64,000 bases of DNA, taken from Rebecca billardiae RCC1528. Lineage: Eukaryota > Haptophyta. The DNA lies in NCBI GenBank assembly GCA_965240325.2, contig OZ251249.1, positions 186,001-250,000 of the forward strand, written 5' to 3'. Shown here piece after piece: positions 53,958 through 64,000 of the stretch (positions within the stretch are counted from its first letter, which is position 1; every line of letters starts with the position of its first letter). The position numbers and the translations under genes are program-made. The notes beneath the pieces were generated by a model. The model was given only the letters and a program-made list of their open reading frames with translations, was not told the origin of the DNA and searched no databases.

Positions 53958-54215
53958 CCAAGGGGGTTCAATCAAGGGGGGAGAAAGCACAGCGGGACCA
54001 TCAGGTGCGCCGTCCCGCTCTCTCGGGAATTGAGAGTCCGGTGTTTGCCCATAGAAAGCGAACACGTTTTGCTCGTTTTGAAATGTTTTGCTCCCGGGCC
54101 GATGGATTCACATGGGAAAACACCGGACTCTCAATTTCCCAGAGGGCGGGACGGCGCACCTGATGGTCCCGGATCCCCCGCTGTGCTTTCTCCCCCCTTG
54201 ATTGAACCCCCTTGG
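53958..54215. mobile_element. Foldback MITE (258 bp)
   Basis: Left arm 53958-54050 and right arm 54113-54215 are near-perfect inverted repeats, apart from one roughly 10-bp indel and a few changes, around a 60-bp AT-richer loop. Ends are CCAAGGGGGTTCAATCAAGG and its complement. TGAC lies at 53953-53956 and at 54216-54219, one base from the left end and flush with the right, a possible target duplication. It has no coding capacity. Confidence 0.8.
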
Positions 54216-54244
54216 TGACACAGGGGGTATACCCCCCTGTGTCA
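54216..54244. other. Palindrome TGACACAGGGGG/TATA/CCCCCCTGTGTCA
   Basis: A 29-bp near-perfect inverted repeat sits immediately beside the foldback element. It could be part of its target site or the end of another element. Confidence 0.8.
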
Positions 54245-54892
54245 TCCGGGAGCTTTTTGAATACGTCTGCGCGTGCGCGGGCACTCCCGGACAGCCGCCG
54301 CCAAGAAGGCCAGCCTGCGCGCGCCCTCCGCTCGTCCGCCGCGGCGCGTGCGCGTCGAGGCGCATGACGGGCTTTGCCATGCACGTCGTGCCCGTGCTCG
54401 CGGCTCATGCACGCCTCACGACCGAGATGCATGTCTTGCGCGCCCTCCATTGGCTCGCACTGCGGTCTCCTCGCCGACAGCCTTGTGATCACAGTCATCA
54501 CACGCGCCGCCATTTCAACCGGTTGCTGGCCTGCCAGCTGTCGAGCGTGCGTGTGCGGTCTGATCGATGTCGGCATGGCTGCCGGCGAAGCAGTGATGTT
54601 GAGTACATCCATACCCATCTCGCAGAAGCGAAAACGCTGACCTTTGAATGCCCCAGGGGCGCACGCGTGCCCATCACGCTCGTCGGACAGGCCTTCTCCA
54701 GAACTGCGCTTGCCATCCGGCAGGTCTCTGCGCGCGGAGAGGGCGGCGAGGGCGTCGACGAGGCGGCACGATTGCTGCCTACAGGTCTTCTGGCCCCCAC
54801 AAAGTGCCCGCGCACGGCTGTCACGCCCGCATGCGGCCTTGGGAGCGCTGCGCAGGCGGGCCCTCGCGTCGCCCAGTGCTCGCCATCCCGTT

Positions 54893-54920
54893 TTGGGGGG
54901 CTTGGTTTGCAAGCCTCAGG
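54893..54920. repeat. Hairpin-bearing repeat, copy 2 of an inverted pair
   Basis: The inverted partner of 53909-53937. The palindromic core GGCTTG...CAAGCC is kept although its loop differs (GTTTG against CGAAC), which suggests the stem is what is conserved. Confidence 0.8.
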
Positions 54921-55077
54921 TGGCAAATCTGGGGGCGCGAGATCGCTGGTTTCCAAGCACGAGTGACGAGAGTCCCGCAGAGGTGGAGGCGGTCGCTCGG
55001 GAGCCGAACCGCCGCCGCTCTCTCCGGGCTGAAAAGCCCAGCGCGCGCGCCCGCGGCGGCATCGTTGGTCTTCGGAC

Positions 55078-55202
55078 ATGAGAGCGATGCCGGCGCGTCG
55101 GGTGCAACCGCCGTTGCTCGTGGCGCTGCTGTACGCCGGCGCGGCGGGTGCACCGCCTCGGCCGCCGCCCTCGCCACCGCCCTCCCCGCCGCCAGCGCCG
55201 CC

Positions 55203-55233
<31 letters not shown>

Positions 55234-57372
55234 CCGCTGTCGCCACCGCCGCCGTCGCGGCCGCCGCCGCCGCCGTGGCCGCCCGCTTTGCCGCCGCGGC
55301 CGCCCGCGTCGCCACCGGCGCCCCCTCCGCCGCCGTCCTCCCCGCCGCTCGCGCCGCCGCCACCACCGCCACCCCCGCCGCCACCGCTGCTCCCGCTCGC
55401 CGACCTGTTCGCGCTGTGCGCCGAGCTGCTGACGATCCCGGGCGCGCCGCCCGCCGAGTGCGTGCACGTCGCGCGCACCGGGCCGGCGGCGGTGGGCAGC
55501 CTGCCGACCTCGGTGGGCGCGGTGACGACGCTGCAGTCGCTCGTGCTCAGCGACAGCCCGTCCATGACGGGCACGCTGCCCACCGAGCTCGGCCGCCTCA
55601 CCGCCCTCCGCCAGCTCGCGATCGCGCGCAGCTCTCTGACCGGCTCGCTGCCGACCGAGCTGGGCGATCTCGGCCTGATCTCGCTCGGCAGATTGGATCT
55701 CGCGGGGAACGGGCTGGAGGGGCCGGTGCCCCCCGAGCTCTTCCGCGCGACGGCGCTCCGCGAGCTCACGCTCGCGGACAACATGCTGGCCGGCGGCGGC
55801 GTGCTTGCCAACCTGAGCGCGGGCGCGCACTGGGAGCGCCTCGACTTGGGCGGAAACAAACTGCATGGCGCGCTGCCGACGGCGCTGGGCCCGCTGGCGG
55901 GCGTGCGGCTGCTCGACCTGACGGCGAACGAGCTCACCGGCCGCGTGCCCACCGAGCTCGGGCTGCTGCTCAGCCTGCGCCACCTCAGCCTCGCCGCCAA
56001 CCGCCTGAGCGGCGCGCTCCCGACAGAGCTGGGCGCGCTGCCGCTAGCGCAGTGTTACCTCAGCGCGCATCCGCCGCCGTCGCCGCCGCCGCCGTGGGTG
56101 GAGGGCGGCGAGGGGGGCGAGTGGGGCGAGTGGGGCGAGGGCGAGGGCCTCGGCGAGGGCGGCGAGCCGCTCGTCACCATCGGCGGCGGCGGCGAGGCGC
56201 GCCGCCGCCTCGCCGCCACCACCAGCTGCCCCGTAGAGGCCAGCCTCTCGTGCGAGCAGCGGAGCGCCGCGGGCTCGACGCTCGGGGCGCCGAGTTCGCA
56301 CGGGAACCCGTCGGGCGAGCGCTTCTTCGAGCTGCAGCCGGACCCGTCCGGGAGCTCGATCCGGCTGGACACGTGCGGCTCCGCGTTCGCCACGCAGCTC
56401 CGCGTGTACACCGGCTGCCCGGGCGAGGGCGGCACGCTGCTCGCCGACGGCTCGGACGAGTTCGACGGCGAGTGCGGACCGTTCACGTCGTTCGCGCAGG
56501 TGGCGGCGAGCGGCCCGCTGCTGCTGATGGTCGAGGGGGAGGGCGGCGAGGACGAGGGCGCGTTCTCGCTCTTCCTCGCGTGCTCGGCGCTGCCGCCCTC
56601 GCCGCCGCCGCCGCTCCCGCCCGCGCCGCCCTCGCCGCCCGTCGCCGATCTGCTGCAATCTCGGCCGGAGCTCGTCCAATCAAATCGCTTCGCTGAGCCG
56701 GTACCGCCGGAGGTGGCGGCGGTGTGCTCGGTGGCGATCCTGCCCTCGCCGCCGCCGCCGAGCCCGCCCAGCCCGCCGCCGGGCCAGTGCGTGCGCGGCA
56801 CCCTCTCCTGCTCCGAGCGCACCGCCCGCGGCACCACGCGCGGCGCGCCCAGCGGCGGCGGCGGCCCGTCAGGTGAACACATCTACGCGCTCGACGTGGC
56901 GGGCTTCGCGGCCGTGGTGGTCGACACGTGCGGCAGCGGGTACGACACGTACCTGCGCGTGTACGACGGCTGCCCGAGCCTCGGCGGCGCGCAGCTCGCC
57001 GCGAACGACGACGGCGCCGCGTGCGGCGGCCTGCTCTCGCGCCTCAGCCTGAACACGCTGGAGCTCGACCCGGGGGCGCCGCCGCTGCTGCTGCTTGTGG
57101 AGGGCTATGATGAGGAGGAGGGTGAGTATGTTGTGAATGTGGACTGCGGGCTGCCTGAGCCGCCGCCGAGCCCGCCGCCGCCCGCCCCGCCGCCGCCGAG
57201 CCCGCCGCCGCCCAGCCCGCCGCCGCCGAGCCCGCCGCCGCCCAGCCCGCCGCCGCCCAGCCCGCCGCCGCCCAGCCCGCCGCCGCCGCCGCCGCCCGCG
57301 CCGCCGCCGGCCATGCCGCCGCCGTTGCCGCCGCCGCCCAGCCCGCCGCCGCCCAGCCCGCCGCCACCCAGC

Positions 57373-57406
<34 letters not shown>

Positions 57407-57736
57407 CGCCCAGCCCGCCGCCCACGACGCCACCGGCGCCGCCGCCGCGCCCGCCGCCATCACCGCCGCCCACGCCGCCGCCGAGCCCGCCGCCGCCACC
57501 GCCGCCCACGCCGCCGCCGAGCCCGCCACCGCCGCCGCCGCCCACACCGCCGCCCTCGCCGCCGCCGCGCCCGCCGCCGCCGCCGCCGCCCACGCCACCG
57601 CCGAGCCCACCGCCCTCGCCGCCGCCCACGCCGCCGCCGGGCCCGCCGCCGGCGCCGCCGCCGTCGCCGCCACCGCCGCCGCCGCCGAATCCGCCGCCGA
57701 GCCCGCCGCCGTCGCCACCACCGCGGCCGCCGCCAG

Positions 57737-57767
<31 letters not shown>

Positions 57768-59691
57768 ACCGCCACGCCCGCCACCGAGCCCGCCGCCGTC
57801 GCCGCCGCCCACGCCACCGCCCAGCCCGCCGCCGAGGCCGCCGCCCACGCTGCCGCCCACGCCACCGCCGAGCCCGCCGCCGCGACCGCCGCCACCGCCG
57901 CCGCCCACGCCACCGCCGAGCCCGCCGCCCGCGCCGCCGCCCGCGCCGCCGCCCACGCCACCGCCATCACCGCCACCGACGCCGAGGCCAAGCCCACCAC
58001 CGCCACCACCGCCCACGCCTGCGCCGAGGCCCCCGCCACCGCCCATGCCCACGCCGCCGCCGAGCGCGCCGCCGAGCGCGCCGCCCACGCCTCCGCCGAG
58101 CCCACCGCCACCACCGCCGCCCGCGCCTCCGCCGAGCCCGCCGCCGCCGCCGCCGCCCACGCCGCCGCCGAGCCCGCCGCCCTCGCCGCCGCCCACGCCG
58201 CCACCGCGCCCGCCGCCCTCACCGCCGCCCTCGCCGCCACCGCGCCCGCCACCGCCACCGCCGCCCACACCGCCGCCGAGCCCGCCGCCGCCGCCGCCCC
58301 CAACGCCGCCGCCGAGCCCGCCGCCGAGCCCGCCGCCGAGCCCGCCGCCCTCACCGCCGCCCACGCCGCCGCCCTCGCCGCCACCGCGCCCGCCACCGCC
58401 ACCGCCGCCCTCGCCGCCGCCGAGCCCGCCACCGCCGCCGCCCCCAACGCCGCCGCCGAGCCCGCCGCCCTCACCGCCGCCCACGCCGCCACCGCGCCCG
58501 CCGCCCTCACCGCCGCCCTCGCCGCCACCGCGCCCGCCACCGCCACCGCCGCCCACACCGCCGCCGAGCCCGCCGCCGCCGCCGCCCCCAACGCCGCCAC
58601 CGAGCCCGCCGCCCTCACCGCCGCCCTCGCCGCCGCCCAGCCCGCCGCCACCGCCGCCGCCCGCGCCGCCGCCCGCGCCGCCGCCAGTCATGCCGCCGCC
58701 GTTGCCACCGCCGCCCAGCCCGCCGCCGCCCAGCCCGCTGCCGCCCGGCTCGCCGCCGCCGCCGCCGCCACCGCCGCGCACGCCGCCACCGAGCCCGCCG
58801 CCCACGCCGCCACCGCCGCCGCCGCCGCGCCCGCCGCCATCACCGCCGCCCATGCCGCCGCCGAGCCCGCCGCCCACGCTGCCGCCCAGGCCGCCTCCGA
58901 GCCCTCCGCCGTCGCCGCCGCCATCACCGCCGCCCACGCCGCCGCCGAGCCCGCCGCCGCCGACTCCGCCCCCGGCGCCCCCGCCCTTGCCGCCGCCCGG
59001 CCGCCCGCCGCCGGGCTTGCCCCCGCCGGCTCCGCCGCGCCCGCCGCCGCGCCCGCCGCCGCTCTTGCCGCCCGCGGCGCCGCCGAGGCCGCCGCCCGTC
59101 CCGCCGCCGCCGTCGGCGCCGCCGCCGCCGCCCCACTCGCCGCCGCCGCCGTCGGCGCCCACGCCGCCGCCGCCGCCGCGCACGGAGCCGCTCCCGCCGC
59201 CCTCGCCGCCCTCGCCGCCGCCCTCGCCGCCGCCGCCCGCGCCGCCCTCCGCGCCGCCGCCCCCTCCGGGCGGCACCAAGTACGTTTCGCTCACGCTGGG
59301 CGCTGACGCAGAGTCGCTCGACGCGGCGGCGCGGCTGCAGCTGCGCGCGCGCTTCGCCGAATGGGCGGGCGTCCCGCTCTCGCGCGTGCGCATCGTGCGC
59401 GTGCGCGCCGCGTCCGTCGAGGTTGTGCTCGCGCTCTTCCAGCCAACCACGGCGCAGCCGCCGCCCGAGCGCGAGCTGAGCGCCCTCCTCGCGAACGCGA
59501 CGGCCGTTGCCGAGCTTGGCGCGGCGCTCGGGTTTGAGCTGCTCGCCGCGCCGGCGGAGCTGAGCGCCGGCTGCACCGACTCCGCCTCGCCCAGCTTCGA
59601 CGCGAGCGCGACCGTGGACGACGGCGGATGCGCGCCCGCGCTGCCGGCGCCCGCACCGCCGAGCCCGCCGCCGCCGAGCCCGCCGCCGCCG

Positions 59692-59722
<31 letters not shown>

Positions 59723-59784
59723 GTGCGCCCCCGCTGCCGCCGCGCCCACCGCCGCGCGCGCCGCCGCAGAGCCCGCCGCCGCCG

Positions 59785-59815
<31 letters not shown>

Positions 59816-62800
59816 GTGCGCCCCCGCTGCCGCCGCGCCCACCGCCGCGCGCGCCGCCGCCGAGCCCGCCGCCGCCGAGCCCGCTGCCGCCGCTCGACGT
59901 GCGCGCGATCAGCGGGTACACAGGACCGCAGCAGGCGGTGGTCGGCCTGCGGCGCACACTCGAGTTTGAGGGCGTCGGCGTCGGCGCGGGCGACCGGGCC
60001 TTCTGGCTGCCGCCGCCGCCGCCCGACGCGGGTGGCGGCGGCGCGCAGGCGTGCGCGGACGCGAGCACGGGCGCGCCGCTCGCGCAGCGCCGGTTCGGCG
60101 GGGTCGCGAGCGTGGGCGCGGGCGGCGAGGCCTCGTTCGACTTTGGGCGCGGCGCGGACGGCCTGCAGCTGTGCTATGCGTTTGCCGGCGGCGTCGGTTA
60201 CTCGCTGCTGCCGGCCGTTACGCTGCGTGCGCTCGAGGTGCAGTCGCCGCGCACGACGATCGTGGCGGCGGGTGCGCCCGCGCGCGTCGCGTTTGGCGGC
60301 GTCGGCGTGGGCGCGGGCGACGGCGCGTTCTGGGCGGCCCCGGAGCAGCCGTGCGACCCGGCGCGCGCGCTCGGCGGCGTGGGCGCGCTCGACGCGGACG
60401 GCGCCGCCACGTTCGCCTTCGACGCGGCCGCGGCCGGCCTCCGCCTGTGCTACCAGTTCAGAGCGGCGCTCGGCGGCGCGCCGGGCGACGAGCGCGCGTA
60501 CACGCTCGGATGGGCGTCGTTCCCAGCGCTCACGCTCTCCGCGGCGCGGCCGGCGAGCGTGTTCGAGTCAGCCGTCGTCTCGCGGCTCACGCCGAGCGGC
60601 GCGCCTGTGGGGCTGCGGACTGAGCTGGTTGTGGAGGGCTCGGGCTTTGGCGCGCTCGCGGCGGCGGCGGCGGCGGCGGCTGGCGCGGTGTGGTGCGAGC
60701 TGCTGCTGCTCGGCGGCGGCGCGGGCGCGGGCGCGGGCGGCGCGGGCTCGGCGCTGAACTCGACGGTGGTGCGCACCGTCCGCCTGGCCAACCTGCACGT
60801 GAGCGAAAGCGTCGTGCGCTGCGAGCTCCCGGCGGACGCGGCGGACGCGCCCGCGCGCGCGCGGCTGCGCCTCGCGGCCAACGCGAGCGTCGCGGCCAAC
60901 GCGGCACCCGGCTCGGAGGAGGCGGTCGTGTGCGTGACGAACCACTTCGCTCTGTACGACCTGAGCGCGGTGCGGCTGGACGCGGCGCACCCGCCGGGCG
61001 GCGGGCAGGGCTCGGCCGCGCCCGCGAGCGTGCGCCTCAGCGGCTCCGAGCTGGCCGATTACGGCGGCCTGACGGTGCGCTTCGGCGCGCGGCGGGGCGC
61101 GGTGCCGGCGAGCGCGCCGGACAGCGGCGGCGACGCGCTGGTGTGCGCGCCGCCACTCGCCTCGCCGCTGGAGCCGGCGGAGACGGTGGCGCTCGAAGTG
61201 TCACTCGACGGGCAGCATTTTGCGCCGCTGCCGGCGCCACTGCCCGCGCCCGCCAGCGCAGCCACCGCCGCCGCGTCCGGCGGCGCGAGCGGCGGCGCGA
61301 GCGCGGCCGCCGTGTCCGCGGCCGACGCGGCGCCCGGCGGCGCGTCGTACTCCTTCTACACCGCGCAGGTCGACTCTGTCAGCCCGCGCGGCGCGCCCGC
61401 CGGCTCCGCGCTGCGGCTTACCGTGCGTGGCACAGGCTTGGTCGAGCTGGGCGGCGCCGGGTTAGGGTTAGGGGTAGGGTTGGGGATGGCGGTGTGCCGC
61501 TTCGCGCCCGACGGCGCGGCTGCGGGCTCGGCGGCGGTGGCGCCGGCGCTCACGCCGGCGACGGTGCTGAGCGCGCGCCGCGCGACGTGCGCGCCGCCGA
61601 GCGCCGCCGCCGCTCCGGCGGGCGCGTACATTCTCTCGCTGTCGCTTAACGGCGGCGCGAGCTTTGAGCCGTCGCGCTTTGGCGAGCCGCTGCGGATCGA
61701 GCTGTACGACGCGGCAGCGAGCCTGGCCGTGCTCTCGGCCGCGCCGCTCGGCGGGCCGGCGCGCGGCGGCACGCGCGTCACCGTGCGAGGCCGCGGCTTC
61801 AGGGCGCTCGGCAGCGGACAGCTGTGCTGCGTGCTCGGCGACGCGGCCGCGCCGGCCGGCGGCGCGTGCGCCGCGCGCGCGACGCTCCTCGCAGCCGACG
61901 CGACCGGCGCGAGCCGCGCCGTGTGCACCATGCCGCCCGCCGCCGCGCCGCTCGGCACGGGGATCGCGCTCTCGCAGATCGCCATCTCGCTCAACGCCGG
62001 CGCGCCGGGCTCAACGAGTGCGACCGCCGCCGCGTGGGCGTACTACGCGCCGCCTGCACTCGCGTCCATCTCGCCCGCGCGCGGCGACGCGCGCGGCGGC
62101 GTGCGCACCACGCTGCTCGGCTCGGGGTTCGGCGCGCTCGGCGCGCTGAGCGGCGGGCTCGGGCTGCTGCGCGTGCGCTTCGGCGCGTCCGTGCCCGCCG
62201 CGCCGCCGAGTCTGATCGCCGACGACCGGCTCGAGCAGCTCTCCCCATTTGGTTCGGAGGGCGCGGCGCTCGTCGGCGTCGCGCTCAACGGCCAGCAGTT
62301 CGACGCGGTCGGCGCGGGCGGCGAGCCCGCCGGCGTGGCGTTTGGGTTCGTGGGGCTGCACGCGCCGCGGCTGCTGGGCGCGCGCTTCAACGCGGAGGCG
62401 ACCGCGCTGCTGCTCCGCTTCGACGAGCAGCCCACCGACCGCGCGGGGCTGGCTGGCCTGCAGCCGTGCGCGCGCGTGCTCGACGACGACACCGTGCGCC
62501 TCGTGCGCGGCGGCTTTGGCGAAGCGCCGCTCTGCTACTGGGCGGACGACTCGACGCTCGTCGCCGAGCTGAACCTGCTGACCGCCGTCGCGCCGGGCGC
62601 GTCGGTGGGCGTGCGCGCGGGCGTGCTCGGCCCCGCCTTCCACGGCCGGCCGTGCCCGCACGAGCTGTGCGCGACCAACAGCACCGCGACAATCGACGCA
62701 GACGCGCCGTGCGAGCGGTCCTGCCCGACGCCCCTCGCCGCCATCCGCGGCCCCTCGCGCGTGTCCGCGTGCGCGGGCGAGGTGCTGGCGCTGGACGGCT

Positions 62801-63965
62801 CGAGCTCGACCGGCGGCGGGATCGCGCCGCTCCGCTTCGAGTGGCGCGTCGACGCGAGCCGCACGGACGGCGACGCCGCGGCGCTGAACGCTCGGCTGCG
62901 CGCGCTTGACGGCCCCGCCGCCGCGCGGCTGGAGCTTGGGAGCCTCGGCGGGTTCTCACGGGGGGTCTTTTTGCTGCGCGTGACGAACTTCCTCGGCGCC
63001 GCGTCGGCCATCGCCGAGTGGGCCGTCGAGCGCGGCGGCGGCCTCGCGCCCGCGCTCGTCATCGACGGCCCGCCGCTGCGGCCGGTGCGGCCGGCGGCGG
63101 AGCTCAACCTGCTGGGTGCGGCGACGCTCGCTAGCTGCTGGCCGCCTGCCCAGGACTCACAGGTCGACTTCGAGTGGTCGGTCTCGCGGGTCCTGCTCGG
63201 CACGCCGCCGTCGCTCGACGGGCCGGCGGCCGACGACGCCGGCGCCGACGCCGAGGCCGACGGCGACGGCGACGCGGCCTTCTTCGCGTCCGCGCCCGAG
63301 GCTGCGGACGCGCCGCGCCTCGCGCTTACGGGTGTCGACAGGATCAATCTCAGACTATCTCCCTTCTCGCTGCGCGCGGGGCGCACCTACGAGCTGGTGC
63401 TGCGCGGGGCGATGCGCGCCGCGCCCGGCGCGGCGGCGGCGAGCGCGCTCGTCCGCCTCGCGGTGCGCGCGCAGCCGCTCCAGCCCGTGATCGCCGGCGG
63501 CGACCGGCGCGTCTCCGCCGCCGCGTCGATCGCCGTCGACGCGCGAGCGTCTTACGACCCCAACGTGCCCGGCGGCGCGGGAGATCGCAATCTCACGTTC
63601 GCGTGGGCGCTCTACCACGCCGCGGCCAACGGCACGGCGCCGGGCGGCGCGGGCGCGGCGGAGCTGCTCGCAGGGCTGCCCGGCGTGGACGCCACGGCGG
63701 CCATGCTCCAGCTGCCCCCGAACTCGCTGGTGGCGGGCGCATACACTCTAGTGCTCACGCTGAGCGTGGCGGCGGCGGCGGCCGAGCCGGCGGCCGCCGC
63801 CGCCGCGACGCCGCCGCCCGCGCAGCGCGCCCTCGCCCTCGAGGTCGTGCCCGCGGCGGTGCCCACCATCGCCTTTGCGCCGCTCGCCGCGCCCAAGTAC
63901 AACCCGAGCTGGCCGACGCCCAGTCAGCGCCTCACGCTCCAGACGAGCTTGGCCGACAGCGCCGG

Positions 63966-64000
<35 letters not shown>
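55078..64000 (+). CDS. Giant secreted protein: Pro-rich, leucine-rich repeats, TIG and PKD/REJ domains (partial at window end)
   Basis: One frame stays open from the ATG at 55078 to the edge (2,974 codons, no intron needed). Order: signal peptide; short poly-Pro; seven plant-type leucine-rich repeats (about 147-320; LDLTANELTGRVPTELG); two Cys-rich domains with DTCGSxxxTxLRVYxxCP, like bacterial pre-peptidase or CUB-like modules. Next come about 700 residues of PPPSPPP (693-1398), a short globular domain, a second Pro-rich run, and two EFEGVGVGAGDRAFW-type repeats. At least five TIG/IPT domains follow (SRLTPSGAPVGL, SPRGAPAG, APLGGPARGGTRVTVRGRGF, SPARGDARGG). Last are PKD/REJ modules (VSACAGEVLALDGSSST; RVSAAASIAVDARASYDPN), the kind seen in polycystins and egg-jelly receptors. 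Whether channel helices follow lies outside the window. Inferred role: surface adhesion or sensing. A TTAGGG-type array is translated at 61459-61485. Confidence 0.85.
57150..59275 (+). repeat. Poly-proline (CCG/CCC-AGC) coding tract with internal large duplications
   Basis: About 2.1 kb encodes Pro with regular Ser, Thr, Arg and Ala. Segments of about 128 bp recur almost exactly at 58200-58328 and 58489-58616, showing recent unequal exchange within the tract. Confidence 0.85.
59677..59890 (+). repeat. Second Pro-rich coding tract with an internal duplication
   Basis: A unit encoding SPPPPRAPPLPPRPPPRAPP occurs twice, starting near 59710 and 59800. It is flanked by plain SPPPP repeats. Confidence 0.8.
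61459..61485 (+). repeat. Telomere-like array inside a coding exon
   Basis: GGGTTAGGGTTAGGGGTAGG followed by GTTGGGG is read in frame as GLGLGVGLG within a TIG-domain loop of the second giant protein. Confidence 0.9.
63956..64000 (+). repeat. (GCCGAC)n repeat at window edge
   Basis: In-frame hexamer repeat encoding Ala-Asp dipeptides at the end of the visible part of the second giant gene. Confidence 0.8.

Larger units (their letters stand above)
53464..55077. other. Repeat-rich intergenic region
   Basis: It separates the receiver-domain gene from the second giant gene. It holds a foldback element (53958-54215), an adjoining palindrome (54216-54244) and a 28-bp inverted repeat pair 1 kb apart. 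It is lower in GC than the genes. No coding region is convincing. Confidence 0.55.

Noticed and set aside
54001-54912. A 303-codon minus-strand gene
   Set aside because: It runs across both arms of the foldback element and encodes no recognisable domain.
57105-60068. A 987-codon Gly-rich minus-strand frame
   Set aside because: It mirrors the poly-Pro coding tract of the plus-strand gene. The plus strand has leucine-rich repeats, TIG and REJ motifs on both sides in the same frame.

Overview
This is a nuclear segment of a unicellular eukaryotic alga. The evidence is very high GC (well above 70% in genes), GT-AG introns, hydroxyproline-type (SPPP)n cell-surface proteins, and eukaryote-only genes (RAD1, TMEM43, a Trf4-type poly(A) polymerase, a SET protein). 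Telomere-like arrays inside genes are TTAGGG-type hexamers rather than the TTTAGGG of green plants. Together with gene style this fits a haptophyte or another chromist alga best, but the species cannot be fixed from the sequence. Because stop codons are rare at this GC, long open frames occur everywhere by chance; I kept only those supported by family motifs, clean exon joining or composition. I reconstructed 39 introns; all but one begin GTGCG and nearly all end in CAG.

Layout. 1-1100 (-): 5' part of a non-canonical poly(A) polymerase. 1562-7082 (-): 978-aa secreted/membrane EF-hand and Asp-rich protein, 11 exons. 7606-13571 (-): 860-aa K+-independent membrane pyrophosphatase, 14 exons, head to head with TMEM43 (13872-15389, +). 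15831-16808 (-): short-chain dehydrogenase. 18234-19241 (+): SET-domain protein. 19956-28745 (-): three genes in one direction (845-aa chromist-type protein, 444-aa coiled-coil protein, 929-aa protein with two cyclic-nucleotide-binding domains). 28746-34862: gene-poor, lower GC, with a small (SPPP)n protein and an alpha-kinase relic. 34863-45111 (-): giant 3,241-aa repeat protein. 45552-47084 (+): PHB-depolymerase-like esterase. 48211-49158 (+): RAD1. 50881-53463 (+): receiver-domain protein. 55078 to the window end (+): a second giant surface protein (Pro-rich, leucine-rich repeats, TIG, PKD/REJ), still open at the edge.

Mobile and repeat content sits mainly between genes: an 8-bp-duplication hAT-like element (47521-47976), a foldback MITE (53958-54215) and a TIR element (17168-18117). 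Introns carry many microsatellites and telomere-like arrays, some placed where the branch point and pyrimidine tract should be.

The genes do not form one pathway. The clearest shared theme is the cell surface and endomembranes: proton pumping by the pyrophosphatase, and several secreted or membrane-anchored proteins with Pro-rich spacers and extracellular repeats. RAD1, the SET protein and the poly(A) polymerase are unrelated housekeeping genes. No complete new system was proved. The most unusual signals are the uniform GTGCG splice donors, telomere-like hexamers inside introns and one exon, a repeat-generated cryptic exon, and the skeletal-matrix-like Asp-rich protein.
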